DNA of 64,000 nt from Flavobacterium humidisoli (GCF_023272795.1 NZ_CP096829.1:4278001-4342000), one strand, 5' to 3'; positions 36,601-46,675 are shown, counted from the first letter of the stretch. Numbers and translations are program-made. The notes: a model not told the origin generated them from the letters alone.

Positions 36601-37316
36601 CTAAACCCGAAATTAAGATTCCAGAAATAGGAACTATAATACAGCCTTTTGCTTCTTTTGGAGGAAAAGCAGCCGAAGACAAAACCGATCGAAATAAAAG
36701 AGTAAGCAATAGCATAAAAACCAAAAATAGAGCCAGCACAGCATCCGATTATTATACGCTCATTGCCGAAAAGTTTGATACCGTCTATTACTCAAAAGCA
36801 GTGACTGAAGAAAGCAATAACATCACAAATGTTTATTTGGTAAAAAAAATAGCATCTGATAGCGATTCAAATGCATTTACTCCTTTGGTAACAAATGCTC
36901 TTGAAATTGAGGTTCAAAAGTTTTTAAGCGCCAATTCATCGCCATTTATAAATCTAAAAGTTTCCAATTTTGATCTAGAATACGTCTGCATTAACATCAC
37001 CATTCAAGTCGATCCAAATTACCAGATCACATTGGTAAAAAAGAATATAAATCTTGCTCTAAAAAAGTACTTATCGCCTTGGATTACGAACTGTCCTTCT
37101 GAAATAGAAATTGGCAAACCGCTTACAGACGCCAAAGTGAAAACATTTGTTCAAAACATAAAAGGAGTTCTTACGGTAGAGAAAGTAAGCTTTTCGAGCT
37201 ATAACATCGATCCTAATACAGGCTTGCCAACTGTTTTAAAAAGTGAAGAAGAAAACTTAATGCCTAACAATTCAATGACGCTTTTCGTTTCGGCACCCAA
37301 TCATAATATTTCATAA
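33630..37316 (+). CDS. eCIS large baseplate wedge protein 1 (baseplate J/gp6-like, Pvc11-like)
   Basis: The 1228-aa protein has a family N-terminus with a helical lead (residues ~1-290) and a central beta-rich region. Its C-terminal baseplate-J-like domain includes RASTASDYYTLIAEKFDTVYY and VCINITIQVDPNY...LALKKYLSPWI. Proteins of this type form the wedges around the hub. Which of the two large proteins equals Pvc11 or Pvc12 is not certain from sequence alone. It is coupled to the gp25 gene by ATGA overlap. Confidence 0.88.
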   Translation: MILIDQNSAINSLNEALVPNPYLIDGRTEQDWLYFLTEFSKLINFYNDSNTIEGNWSPFLLKDPVFLMAYISKTNCKKLFADYKNGCLEIQRLLENKNSIISNTRALNNLFDRITAIYQIIERWTHHMQNNSEIYDLKTYMLQEVKNRLSIDFWAIQSYRQYLYRLSVPNLILSSVPFDEFKSFDKNIWYANKDKIPFWQVFGFEKEHPILDELKPVLKISLDILTTIGDKLFQFLETIIHHAAKEFQKLNLKKGHFPDTVLLRSFVNILKIQQDQLNRLSEKHLDFYYKNILKQTKLPAVADHAFLCATLTKPTSIYTLPAGTLFNAGLDTQKNPILFASKKNVNLNPATIASVHKLSYQDKNNASYNLQTIVKPTEIQLDPENKAISWETFGSDDDSLNPSLIGIAFASPMLLLREGTRTLTLTFEFDSPIDLKILQEASYFLSTQNDWLQLNLAPSNFTIDATKQNAITIAITLNPTVTAIEPFLVNPDGLKSDWPMMKILFQNVSNPENPPKVTSITIALKVEGVKTFQLYNDYGELSTKNPFPPFGPIPLVNANFIIGNNEILSKPLDSFTIQIDWDKRPANFEIYYKEYSDYLHPPKKGDNSVIKAYRIAFPRKQQDIAFVREFSNANFMVCFNIMQDKSWEGIKMTKIVRTKEDQVFIPTDEVPQPLNLFDTLSVVPADNILSTSNSDYTYSKSVSTKTDDKAWKPNPNIQKEPLKYSEESTSGFIKMTLNSPQYGFGSELYANVVASVALQNGYKIAKSQDDFIPAPNVPFVPKIQTFSAQYDASVTYNLDGTAGDYPFQYFIYAPFSNYTVFDSETADKTETHVFNTEIIGSSESDATKGFPLYPSFDHNGALFIELDNLICNSTLNLYFELARNSTALTDQNEIMYYYLNNSGWKNIKPLSDQTSQFRCSGIVEIPIPADCNNNSSIMPGNKNWISIAAAGNLKSFSKTTFMQTNGFSVQRTGTTFLTDTQSPQIDANAITKPEIKIPEIGTIIQPFASFGGKAAEDKTDRNKRVSNSIKTKNRASTASDYYTLIAEKFDTVYYSKAVTEESNNITNVYLVKKIASDSDSNAFTPLVTNALEIEVQKFLSANSSPFINLKVSNFDLEYVCINITIQVDPNYQITLVKKNINLALKKYLSPWITNCPSEIEIGKPLTDAKVKTFVQNIKGVLTVEKVSFSSYNIDPNTGLPTVLKSEEENLMPNNSMTLFVSAPNHNIS

Positions 37317-37326
37317 CCAAATAGAA

Positions 37327-40047
37327 ATGGATACTCATAATCAAATAACAAAAATTCAGCTTCCGCCACATCAGGACTTTAACTTCCTGAAAGACGAAGC
37401 TATTGATTATATCCAAAATCATATTGGTAATGAATGGACCAATTTTAACCCGAGCGATCCTGGAATGACAATTCTAGATCAGGTTTGTTATGCAATGACC
37501 GAATTAGGCTATTGCACCGATTTTTCGATTCCAGATATTTTAACCGATTCTACTGGAAAAATGGAAATCGAAAATCAGTTTTATATGCCTTATAAAATTC
37601 TGACTACGGCGCCATACACCATTAACGATTACAAAAAATACATTATAGACGGTATCGAAGACGTTTACAATGTTGTAATCGCACCTTACAAGGATAACCT
37701 TTTGCCATTTAGCAGAGTTTACCAAATTTATCTTTATATCAATCCAGATATCACAGATGATGTTAAATGTAATAACATTTGCAAATCAGTCTATTATTAC
37801 CTTAATCAAAGTCGCAATATTGGAGAACTCTTTAATATGCCAATTGCATTGCAACAGCAAAATTGCTGGATTGGCGGAAATATAGAACTCGAAAAAAGTG
37901 CAGATGAACATGCTGTATTATTAGAACTTCAAAATAAAATTCGCAATTATATATTTCCGAAAATAGATCAGGTCAATTACGATACTATGAAAGAAGACGG
38001 ATATGATGCTGCTACAATATATGATGGCCCGTATCTTAAAAACGGTTGGATTTCTGACGATTCTTTAGCAGATAAAAAAGATTCTATAAAAGCTATCGAT
38101 TTAATTCCTGTAATGGAGTCTGTAACCGGTGTCATTTCGGTTTCGGGAATCCAGCTTTATCAGAATACCAATACTGTTCAAGCATTGCAATCAACCGAAA
38201 GTCAATTATTGTTTATTGATATTACACATTCTTACAAAGAGAAAAAACTAACACTAAACGCTAACGGAAAGGAAATAGTCGCAGATGCCTTTGTTCCGTT
38301 GCAAATGAATATTGGTAAATATCAAGACAATGTAACGAGCTTAAACAACAAACCGACCATAAAACTGCCCAAAAGCAGTTTTAGAGACATCAATAGTTAT
38401 TACTCCATTCAAAATACATTTCCGCAGCAATATGGCATTGGCGACGATAAAATCGAAGACGATTCTTTACCCGTTCAAGTGGCACAATCGCGTCAGTTAA
38501 AAGGCTATTTAACTTTATTTGATCAGGTTTTAGCCAATCAGTTTTCGCAATTAGCCAATGTTCCCAAACTATTTTCTTTCACTAATTCGGTATGCGGAGC
38601 GCCGTCAGATAACGAATCCTTTTATGCACTAAAAGATAAATACGAAACAAAGCATTTAGAATATCCTGTTCCGTACAAAATGTTTTCTCCGAGCTATTTC
38701 TATCAATCTTTGTATACTATTCCTCATATCAAACCTTTATTGAAAAATAATGCCATTTTTGAATACAGTAATGGGGGCGAAACTAAAAAGGAATTGAAAG
38801 AAAAAAGCTGGCGAGAATATCAGCAAGATCCTTATAATGCCTACATCTTTGGTATGATGAAAATCATGGAAGAAGAAGATGTTAACTTCGAAAGACGAAA
38901 CAAAATACTAGATCATTTGCTTGCTCGACACGGCGAATCGCCAAAAGTAATTGATGCTATAATTCATGATACCATCTATACTGGAAACAAGAAAAAAGAT
39001 CAGATTATTTTAAAGAGTTTGTATTTGCAAAATCTTGATTTATTATCGTACAACCGTTTTAAAGGCTATAATATTCTAACGGCTTCAAAAATGAATCAAA
39101 ACACAGATGCTCATTTGCTAAACATTAAAAAAGAGCTTTTTGACGCTATTAGCGAAAACACGTCTGATTTTGTTTTTCTATCTAATACAATCAATAAAAA
39201 AGAAAAACTAAGCAAAACAGATTTCAATAATTTTTCTGGTTTAGAATTAAAACTGAATTTACTTTTCGGATTAAAAAATATATACACCAATTTTATTACA
39301 ACGCAATTTGAAGCTTCAAAAAATTCTATAGAAGATCAATTGAACGGCAATAAAACAATACAAAAAATACATTGGCTTAATGAAAATAGAAAAGGTGTCT
39401 TTTTTATTGAAACCTCTATTCTTTTAAGTCAATTAAAATATAATCTTGAAATTGTAAAACAAAGTGATAATTCTTTCTATCAGATACAAAATACAGATTT
39501 CCAAACTATTGCCAATATAAATTATCTTTTAAACACGACAAGCCAAACTGTTTTGGATTCTCAGCTTTTAAAAGGTCAGTTGGAATTTTCTAATGAAAAA
39601 TATTCTTTTAATACTGATAACTCTCAAAATGCAACAGCTACAGAGTATACAAAAAGTAAATTCTCTGATTACTCATTTCGTATTACCGTTTCTTCTGGAA
39701 ACGGAACCATTACAATCAACGATGCGCTTTTTAAGAAAAATACGATTTTGTTATTTCCAGATTTTATTCCTGAATTACAAACTCCTCAATTCGAGAGACG
39801 TTTAGAACAGTTTCTTGCGGTTAGTCTTCCGACAAATATAAAATGTGAGTGCCTGTTTGTTAATTTTCAGGAACTTGAAAGTTTTACATCGAATTACTAT
39901 AGCCTCCATGAAAGTTTACGCTTCAAAAATACGCTGGATGCACACCACACTGAAAAAGAAATATGTTCAAATCCGGAGCAGTACGCTGTGAATTTAATCC
40001 ATAGTCTAACCTCAATTTTAGAAACAAAAAATGGAAGAAATAAATAG
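37327..40047 (+). CDS. eCIS large baseplate wedge protein 2 (Pvc12-like)
   Basis: The 906-aa protein starts with the pattern HIGNEWTNFNPSDPGMTILDQVCYAMTELGY, typical of eCIS baseplate wedge proteins. A J-like segment NDYKKYIIDGIEDVYNVVIAPY follows. A middle part (residues ~350-560) is helical. It overlaps the tape-measure gene by 17 nt. The role as second wedge component is by order and family. Confidence 0.85.
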   Translation: MDTHNQITKIQLPPHQDFNFLKDEAIDYIQNHIGNEWTNFNPSDPGMTILDQVCYAMTELGYCTDFSIPDILTDSTGKMEIENQFYMPYKILTTAPYTINDYKKYIIDGIEDVYNVVIAPYKDNLLPFSRVYQIYLYINPDITDDVKCNNICKSVYYYLNQSRNIGELFNMPIALQQQNCWIGGNIELEKSADEHAVLLELQNKIRNYIFPKIDQVNYDTMKEDGYDAATIYDGPYLKNGWISDDSLADKKDSIKAIDLIPVMESVTGVISVSGIQLYQNTNTVQALQSTESQLLFIDITHSYKEKKLTLNANGKEIVADAFVPLQMNIGKYQDNVTSLNNKPTIKLPKSSFRDINSYYSIQNTFPQQYGIGDDKIEDDSLPVQVAQSRQLKGYLTLFDQVLANQFSQLANVPKLFSFTNSVCGAPSDNESFYALKDKYETKHLEYPVPYKMFSPSYFYQSLYTIPHIKPLLKNNAIFEYSNGGETKKELKEKSWREYQQDPYNAYIFGMMKIMEEEDVNFERRNKILDHLLARHGESPKVIDAIIHDTIYTGNKKKDQIILKSLYLQNLDLLSYNRFKGYNILTASKMNQNTDAHLLNIKKELFDAISENTSDFVFLSNTINKKEKLSKTDFNNFSGLELKLNLLFGLKNIYTNFITTQFEASKNSIEDQLNGNKTIQKIHWLNENRKGVFFIETSILLSQLKYNLEIVKQSDNSFYQIQNTDFQTIANINYLLNTTSQTVLDSQLLKGQLEFSNEKYSFNTDNSQNATATEYTKSKFSDYSFRITVSSGNGTITINDALFKKNTILLFPDFIPELQTPQFERRLEQFLAVSLPTNIKCECLFVNFQELESFTSNYYSLHESLRFKNTLDAHHTEKEICSNPEQYAVNLIHSLTSILETKNGRNK

Positions 40048-43000
40048 CCATATTGTATCGAGTCTAAAATGGGACACCACTTTTGACCAAAAGAAAGAAG
40101 CTTACAGACTTCAGGAGCGTTTAAGTGCTTGGAGCAAAATTTCGTTGCCTAGAGAAGTTACTTCTATTTTTGACGAATTATGCCCGCAAGAACAAAGTTG
40201 GCGAATTGAATTGCTTGAACTTGATCTTGGTTCCTGCGATTATGGTGATCTCGAATTTGATCTTAGCCGAAAAATACGAAATTTATTAAAAGAAAAAATA
40301 GCCGAATTAATTCTGTATCAAAACAATCAAAAGCAAAACGGAATTGCGGTTTACAATAAAGAAAAATCAATTCTAGAAAATCTTACGGTCTTTTTGCTAG
40401 AAGGCTATTTACCATGGAATTATCAAAGCAAAGAAGGTTCTGTAAACCACATTATGGCAGAACTGCTTCAGAATAATCTAGCTGAGGTTATTGCGATTAT
40501 TAAAAAAACGGGAATGTCTCATGAGGAAGTGAGAAAACGAATTGCATGGCAGTTTGACGAAAAAAACATCACTAAAATAATCGCCGCACTTGAACCTAAC
40601 AATAGTAGTGCTATTATCGAATTTAGCGCAACAATGGTTAATATCCAGGTCAAGGAAACGATTATCCAAACGAGTACGGCAAGTTTCAAAAAGAATCTAT
40701 GGTTCTTTATTCTAAACTTTTTACTGCTCGAACGCGGAACTCTTTTTAATAAACTCGCTTTCATGAAAAGCAGTATTCTGCAAATGGCCAATCATTACAA
40801 TATTGCTTACACTGAACTTATTATTCTAATCGAAAATACGATTGTAAAACTCTCTGATAAAACGTCGCAGAACAACGATTTTATTGCTTGCCTTACAATA
40901 CTAACGCAGGAATATGAAACGCAAAAAAGCGAGAATTACAAGTTTGAAACGGCTACCAATTATTGGAGCCTATTAGAGCAATTATTAAACAATAAAGCCA
41001 ATAGAAGGTTTAAAACCGACAAAGACAATTTAAACGAATTGATAATGGTATTGAATAGCGAGAATAAAACAAAATTTAATGCGCTACTCCAGCCCATTTT
41101 TAAGGATGAAAGTTTGCTTGTTTCGCTGCTTATGGATTTAAATGAAACTTCGATAAAAATACTGTATTCAAAACTGGATACTACTCCATCGCAGCTTCAT
41201 ACCGAATCTATCATTTATCTAAAACAATTGAGCCAGACTTTTAAACTAAAAACAAACCATAAGGCTTTATGGCAAATTGGAATTCTATTTCTTATTCAGA
41301 ATAAAAATACCGACAATGCTTCTTTTCTGCTATTTTGCATTAAAGAATTAAGCAAAAAAAATAATCTGAGCCATGAGCATTTATTGGCCATGTTTACTAA
41401 TGCTAAAATTCCTGCAACGATAAAAAGCAATAATGCTGCGGTTATTTTCTCCAATCTTAATGCTATCTATTGCAAGGAAATAAGCCGCAATAATTCTAAT
41501 TATCCTGCTGTTCATTTCAAAAATCTTGTAGTTAAGCTAGAACTTGAATTGCAGAAAAACAGTACCAAAAGTGTCTTTTTTATTGACTTGCAAAGATCGC
41601 TGGCTAAAACTATTTTACTGCATCCTAAAATGGCTTTTGAGGCCATGCTTTCATACGGAAATAAAGAGATTCTTAAGAAAATACTTCCGCTGGTTTTGAA
41701 TCGAGAAATGCTTCAATTATTGATAAAAACAGCTAATTACAAAAAAACAAAACTGGTGCAAACGATGCAGGTTGTCTACGAGTTTTTGAATGAAAAAGAT
41801 AAATATGATTTTCCTGAAGAATTAATGACCGACGATTTATTGCTTCTCGGAATGCAGGAAATATTGTTTCATCCAGAGCATAACTCCTCTTTGTTTCTGG
41901 AAAGCATTATTGTGCAGTTATCCAAAAAAGTGACAGAAACCAAGCGTAATGATTATTTTCAGTTTATCGCAAAATTAATTCAGTCCAAACGGATTAAATC
42001 TTTTGGAGTTGCTATTAAAAAGACATTTTTAAACCAGTTAAAAAACACAAAATCAATTGATACCGTTTCGCTTGCATTGCTTATTCAAAATTCATCAAAG
42101 GAGGATCAGCACGAATTAGCGCGATTATTGAGTGCTAATTTTAATGATGCAGGATTTGTTTTACTCCGAAAACAAGATAGAAAAGAAAGCGAAAACATAT
42201 TGCTATATTTCTTGACAAACGGAGTTGCGCTGAAAAAAAACTGGATTCAGAAAACTTCTTCTGTCCTAATTCGAAATATAAAATCGGTTTCGGAAACTAA
42301 AATTATTGCTGCATTAAATGAACTTTTCTGGAACACGATTTTAAAATATTCTGTTTACAAAGGCAATGAAGTTTTATTTGAGAAACTGCTTCAGAAAGAA
42401 CTCAAATTGTATTTAAAAAAGAATCTGGCAAAGGAAAAAATAAAGCCTCAAAGCGAAACCAAATCCTCTGAATATGCCAATTTAGAGTCAGATTTTATGC
42501 CTTTTTTAGAAAATAATGAAATTTCTGACTATATAGTTTCTAGTGAGACTGTAGAATCAATTAGCACAGATTTGCTGTTTGAAATGGAAAGTTTACCTGA
42601 GAAAGAGAAATACAAATGGATTTCATCAATCCTGATAGAAAGGCAAATTCCATCTGCTTTCAGCATTTCTAAAACCATACAGATTAAAGATATTCTGAAT
42701 GCCGTTTTGGTAAAAGAGCCAAAGATTTTCTTTAGAATAATAAAAAAAGAATTTATTCCTGAAGCCCAAATAGATTGGCTTTGTCGCACTATTAACTTTC
42801 ATCATTTATGCAATGCGGTTAGTCAATTGGATAAAAACAAGGAATTGTCTTTACGGATTTTGGAAAAATTCAATCATGTATTGGGCAATGTCAAAATAAA
42901 AGGATTGGCAGCTAAAGAAATGCAGCATCTCTTATTGCGAAAACTCTTAAAGGCTGTCACCAACGATAATTGGAGACTTATTGCGATTGACAAAATCTGG

Positions 43001-43726
43001 AATGAATTAATCTGGGAAGTTGTAACCAAAAAAGGAATTTCAAAAAAAAGCTTTTTGGCAGATATGGAAAAATACATCTATCAATTTCCACCCGCTTTAC
43101 AGCTTGGTTTCAAAGAAATTCTAAGAGCCGAAAAGCAAACCTCAACTGTCTTAAAACAAACTGAAATAGTATCGAAAATGGAACATAATAAAACTAAAGA
43201 AAACCCAAAAAACAGCCCTAAACAAGGAATTCCTGTTAGAAACGCAGGAATTGTACTCTTAAACGATTATATCGCGATGCTGTTTGAACGATTGAGTCTA
43301 ACTTCTGAACGTAAATTTATAAGCAACGAACATCAAGTTAGAGCTGTACAATATTTGCAGTATCTGATTACAGGAATGCAGGAAACCGAAGAGGTTTATT
43401 TGCCTCTAAACAAAGTTTTGTGCGGTTTGCCTTTAACCGATACTGTCCCTGATTATATTGAGATCTCTGATCAAGAAAAACAATTAATAAACGGTTTGAT
43501 ACAAGCAGCGATTTCGCATTGGCCAGAAATTGGAGATTGCTCCGTAGACGGTTTTCGCGGCAACTGGCTTGTACGCGACGGAATTCTGGTAGAACTGGAA
43601 GATAAATGGGAACTTACGGTAGAGAAAAGGGCTTATGATATATTGATTAACAGATCTCCTTTTGCCTTTTCGATTATGAAGTACCATTGGATGGATAAGC
43701 CTTTGCATGTCATTTGGCCTTATTAA
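40031..43726 (+). CDS. Contractile injection system tape-measure protein (CIS_TMP, Pvc14-like)
   Basis: The 1231-aa mostly helical protein has both conserved ends of the family. The N-terminus reads NSHIVSSLKWDTTFDQKKEAYRLQERL and later RIELLELDLGSCDYGDLE. The C-terminus has NAGIVLLNDYIAMLFERLSL, DGFRGNWLVRDGILVELEDKWEL and a final HWMDKPLHVIWPY. It is thought to set tube length and sit inside the tube during assembly. The central repeats of Leu/Ile-rich helices vary in the family. Confidence 0.9.
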   Translation: MEEINSHIVSSLKWDTTFDQKKEAYRLQERLSAWSKISLPREVTSIFDELCPQEQSWRIELLELDLGSCDYGDLEFDLSRKIRNLLKEKIAELILYQNNQKQNGIAVYNKEKSILENLTVFLLEGYLPWNYQSKEGSVNHIMAELLQNNLAEVIAIIKKTGMSHEEVRKRIAWQFDEKNITKIIAALEPNNSSAIIEFSATMVNIQVKETIIQTSTASFKKNLWFFILNFLLLERGTLFNKLAFMKSSILQMANHYNIAYTELIILIENTIVKLSDKTSQNNDFIACLTILTQEYETQKSENYKFETATNYWSLLEQLLNNKANRRFKTDKDNLNELIMVLNSENKTKFNALLQPIFKDESLLVSLLMDLNETSIKILYSKLDTTPSQLHTESIIYLKQLSQTFKLKTNHKALWQIGILFLIQNKNTDNASFLLFCIKELSKKNNLSHEHLLAMFTNAKIPATIKSNNAAVIFSNLNAIYCKEISRNNSNYPAVHFKNLVVKLELELQKNSTKSVFFIDLQRSLAKTILLHPKMAFEAMLSYGNKEILKKILPLVLNREMLQLLIKTANYKKTKLVQTMQVVYEFLNEKDKYDFPEELMTDDLLLLGMQEILFHPEHNSSLFLESIIVQLSKKVTETKRNDYFQFIAKLIQSKRIKSFGVAIKKTFLNQLKNTKSIDTVSLALLIQNSSKEDQHELARLLSANFNDAGFVLLRKQDRKESENILLYFLTNGVALKKNWIQKTSSVLIRNIKSVSETKIIAALNELFWNTILKYSVYKGNEVLFEKLLQKELKLYLKKNLAKEKIKPQSETKSSEYANLESDFMPFLENNEISDYIVSSETVESISTDLLFEMESLPEKEKYKWISSILIERQIPSAFSISKTIQIKDILNAVLVKEPKIFFRIIKKEFIPEAQIDWLCRTINFHHLCNAVSQLDKNKELSLRILEKFNHVLGNVKIKGLAAKEMQHLLLRKLLKAVTNDNWRLIAIDKIWNELIWEVVTKKGISKKSFLADMEKYIYQFPPALQLGFKEILRAEKQTSTVLKQTEIVSKMEHNKTKENPKNSPKQGIPVRNAGIVLLNDYIAMLFERLSLTSERKFISNEHQVRAVQYLQYLITGMQETEEVYLPLNKVLCGLPLTDTVPDYIEISDQEKQLINGLIQAAISHWPEIGDCSVDGFRGNWLVRDGILVELEDKWELTVEKRAYDILINRSPFAFSIMKYHWMDKPLHVIWPY

Positions 43727-43811
43727 AAAAGTATTCTTAAAACCAATTATCCAAAAACAAGAACCTTGAATACAATATTGAAATATAAATTAATCAACTA
43801 AAAGAACTATT

Positions 43812-45746
43812 ATGAACAGTTACAATGAAAATCTGCATTCTAGTGTATTGTCTTCATTAGAAAGTCAGGAAATGACCAAAAAACAATTGAGTTCACAATT
43901 GAGCACTTCAATGTTTACTCTTTATTATGCTGAAGGAGCTGAGATTGTTGCGCAGGAAAAACTCGATGCAACAGCAAAATTGTACAAAGAACAACAACAC
44001 ATCAATAATGTTGTTGTTACGAATAAGAATATGGCAGACAATTTATTACTATCGGCCAATCAGCAAAAAACGTATGTAACACAAGCCGTTACCAATATGG
44101 CGGTTTGCGCTTCCAATATACAAATTGCTTCAAATTCTATTGTCCGTTTGGCTAGCGATATAGGAAGTATTTACAGTATTGTAAATGCTGCCGATTATGG
44201 AACTCAAATTTATCAGCAAACGCTTGAAGCTTATAATCTAATTAATAAAACGGCTTATAATGCAGAACTAACTTCGCAATATGCTATGGAAGCTACAGCA
44301 TCGATTTCTGAAGTTTCTACATCGGTTGTGGCAGATGGAGCTAAGCTAACCAACTCTTCTGTAAACAATTTATTGCAGGTAACAACTTCAGACTTAACGG
44401 CAACTACCGCAGTACTAACAGTAGATAACGATACGAGAGCGAAAGCAAGTATTGCTACAAGAGCTGCAGAAGGAGCCATAAAATGTTGTGAGGTAGAATA
44501 TAACGCTTCGAAGAAAGCATATACTTATAACAACGAACAATTTAATCAGAGTTTGATTGTTGAGGTTCCTAAAAATTTTGATCCATCGGTAGGCAGTTTT
44601 ACCGTTTCATTTGATTCTTACAAAAGTCCTTTTACTCCTGAAGATAGAGATCCTGCAACTCAAAATAAAGGATTAGCAAATCCAATCTTAAGCTACAATA
44701 TCATTTTGGTAAAAGACAGCAAGAAATCATTCTTTAATGCTTCTACGGCCGAAGATTTGGTGGGCAATCAAGATCAATGCAAAAGTATTCCTGCTACTCA
44801 AAAACCAGATGATAAAGGAAAATACCGCGCAACTATAGCTTATAAATCTTTGAGAGATGCAGATAATGATCCTCTAGTGCTTGGTGAAAATTATGTTGCT
44901 TTTCTTTTAATAATGTTTACTGAAGCGTACAAGAAAGAAATCAATACGTTTGATGAATATCTTTCTGCACCTTCTGAAATATTTTCGTTAGCCTACACTT
45001 TAAAAAGTGCGAAAGATATTGCCACTTCTAGAAACCATTCTGAAGATTTATCTAAAGTTACTTTTAATGTTGAAAAAGAAGAATTAAAATCAAGTGAAAT
45101 TGATTACAGATGTTTCTTCTTGCCTTACACCGATAATCTTTCTACAAATGAGGATTTGCAGACTTTGGAGTCCAAAATTGAAACCATGGAGCTAGATGAA
45201 GAAATTAAAACTGTCGATGCAGAGATTAAAGCACTTACCGAAGAGATAGAGATCTTAAATAGTTCTGCGCAAGCAAATGCCGAAGCCGCTAAAAACAGTA
45301 AAGATCCTGATCAAGACAAACAGAGAAACAATAGTCTGAAAAGTGCATTGGCTGAAGCCAAAGAGAAATTACGCATTGCAAAAGCACAATTGACAGATTT
45401 GAACGCTAAACTGAAAGAAGTTAAAGAGAAATCTCCTAAACCAGTTAAAAACACTAACGCCTTTTTCTTCAATTTAAATTTAGCAGAAAACATTCCGGCA
45501 GGAAACTTTACAAGTGCCAAACATAAAACAACTTCAAATCAAGAATTTGAAGTGCATATTGACGGCACCACTACCGATAATTTTGGAAATCCGTTAATTG
45601 AAGATAAAAATTACATTCCTGTTATTTTGTCTTATTACAAAGGTAGCGAGATTTTAAAAACCAGATATAAAAACAGTCTTTCTGATTGGCAAAACACACC
45701 GCCAATACCTTATTCTACAAAACCTAAATCTGAAATCACAAACTAA
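43812..45746 (+). CDS. eCIS-locus helical/beta protein of unknown function
   Basis: The 644-aa protein has four parts. Residues ~1-215 are Ala/Ser/Thr/Asn-rich helix with no membrane segment. A beta-rich domain (~225-430) follows, then a coiled coil (~455-545, rich in Glu/Lys/Leu with EIKALTEEIEIL and AKAQLTDLNAKLKEV), and a short C-terminal beta domain. It lies where other eCIS loci often carry fibre or accessory genes. Its first part resembles the 281-aa neighbour in composition and layout. I do not recognise a family; fibre, inner-tube cargo or assembly scaffold are all possible. Confidence 0.6.
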   Translation: MNSYNENLHSSVLSSLESQEMTKKQLSSQLSTSMFTLYYAEGAEIVAQEKLDATAKLYKEQQHINNVVVTNKNMADNLLLSANQQKTYVTQAVTNMAVCASNIQIASNSIVRLASDIGSIYSIVNAADYGTQIYQQTLEAYNLINKTAYNAELTSQYAMEATASISEVSTSVVADGAKLTNSSVNNLLQVTTSDLTATTAVLTVDNDTRAKASIATRAAEGAIKCCEVEYNASKKAYTYNNEQFNQSLIVEVPKNFDPSVGSFTVSFDSYKSPFTPEDRDPATQNKGLANPILSYNIILVKDSKKSFFNASTAEDLVGNQDQCKSIPATQKPDDKGKYRATIAYKSLRDADNDPLVLGENYVAFLLIMFTEAYKKEINTFDEYLSAPSEIFSLAYTLKSAKDIATSRNHSEDLSKVTFNVEKEELKSSEIDYRCFFLPYTDNLSTNEDLQTLESKIETMELDEEIKTVDAEIKALTEEIEILNSSAQANAEAAKNSKDPDQDKQRNNSLKSALAEAKEKLRIAKAQLTDLNAKLKEVKEKSPKPVKNTNAFFFNLNLAENIPAGNFTSAKHKTTSNQEFEVHIDGTTTDNFGNPLIEDKNYIPVILSYYKGSEILKTRYKNSLSDWQNTPPIPYSTKPKSEITN

Positions 45747-45762
45747 TTAACACCTCAACTAT

Positions 45763-46608
45763 ATGGATACTATATCATTAACTCCGTTAAGACCAAGTTT
45801 ACAGAAATACGGAATTACAGAAAAGAAAAAAGCCGAACTAGATTTACTTAAAAATCAAGTAGTTGATGCAACGGCAATTGTACAGCAACAACAAACAATT
45901 GTAAATTCCCTGAATGAAAAAGCAACACGATATCAAGGTTATTTATTAGTTTCTGAAAGCAATCGTACGCATGCATTAAGCAACAAAAACTTGATCGATC
46001 AAGTTATTCAAAATGCTTACGACTTAGCTCTCAATTCAAGAGTTGCTTTTTCAAAAACGGCATATGCAACAGAAGATTCAACAACAGTTAGCAAAAGCAT
46101 TAGTGACTTAATCAGCAAATTAATTTATTCTGTAGAAATAATTAATAAACTGTCTATTCTAGTTATTCGAAAAAAAGCACTTAATCCGTTAATTTCTGAT
46201 GATTTAATCGCAAGAATAAATAGTGCGGGCACAGACGCAAATAATGCGGTTGCTCTTACGCTAGTTGCTTTAAAATCTACATTGGCGGCAGAAGCTTCTG
46301 TTCTGGAATCTGAAGCGGCAATTACTTTAGAAAGCAAGCAGGCAACAAAATTATACCTGACTTTAACAGATGAAAAATCTTTAGACGCCCCTTTATCAGT
46401 ACAGCCTACAGATAAGACTTCAATAAGAGCCTTAATATACAATGCGTATAAAAATGCTCAGGTTTCTTATGATAAAGCCAATACTGCAAATGACGAAACG
46501 GGAAGACAATTGAGCATTGCAACTGCCAATTTAAATAAAGCGCAGATCAAGCTGCAATCGCTTCAATCTAGCTTAGCTGCGGCAACTGCTGCTGCTTATG
46601 CATCTTAA
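45763..46608 (+). CDS. eCIS-locus Ala/Ser-rich helical protein of unknown function
   Basis: The 281-aa protein is almost wholly helical. It has a coiled-coil start (KKKAELDLLKNQVVDATAIVQQQQ) and a long low-complexity helical centre, and ends in KAQIKLQSLQSSLAAATAAAYAS. There is no signal peptide or membrane segment. It starts 16 nt after the 644-aa gene, and both share an N-terminal coiled coil followed by an Ala/Asn/Ser-rich helical bundle, so they are probably distant paralogues. Function unknown. Confidence 0.55.
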   Translation: MDTISLTPLRPSLQKYGITEKKKAELDLLKNQVVDATAIVQQQQTIVNSLNEKATRYQGYLLVSESNRTHALSNKNLIDQVIQNAYDLALNSRVAFSKTAYATEDSTTVSKSISDLISKLIYSVEIINKLSILVIRKKALNPLISDDLIARINSAGTDANNAVALTLVALKSTLAAEASVLESEAAITLESKQATKLYLTLTDEKSLDAPLSVQPTDKTSIRALIYNAYKNAQVSYDKANTANDETGRQLSIATANLNKAQIKLQSLQSSLAAATAAAYAS

Positions 46609-46621
46609 GATCAATTAAAAT

Positions 46622-46652
46622 GTCCACTGTTTGCTTATTGCATTCAGTGGAC
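46622..46652 (+). other. Intra-operon hairpin
   Basis: GTCCACTG (46622-46629) and CAGTGGAC (46645-46652) form a perfect 8-bp stem with a 15-nt loop in the 67-nt gap before the 307-aa gene. It is followed by TTTAATCAATAATTTTTA, a weak T-rich tail. It could be a partial terminator or an mRNA processing site separating structural from downstream genes. Confidence 0.45.
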
Positions 46653-46675
46653 TTTAATCAATAATTTTTAAGGTT

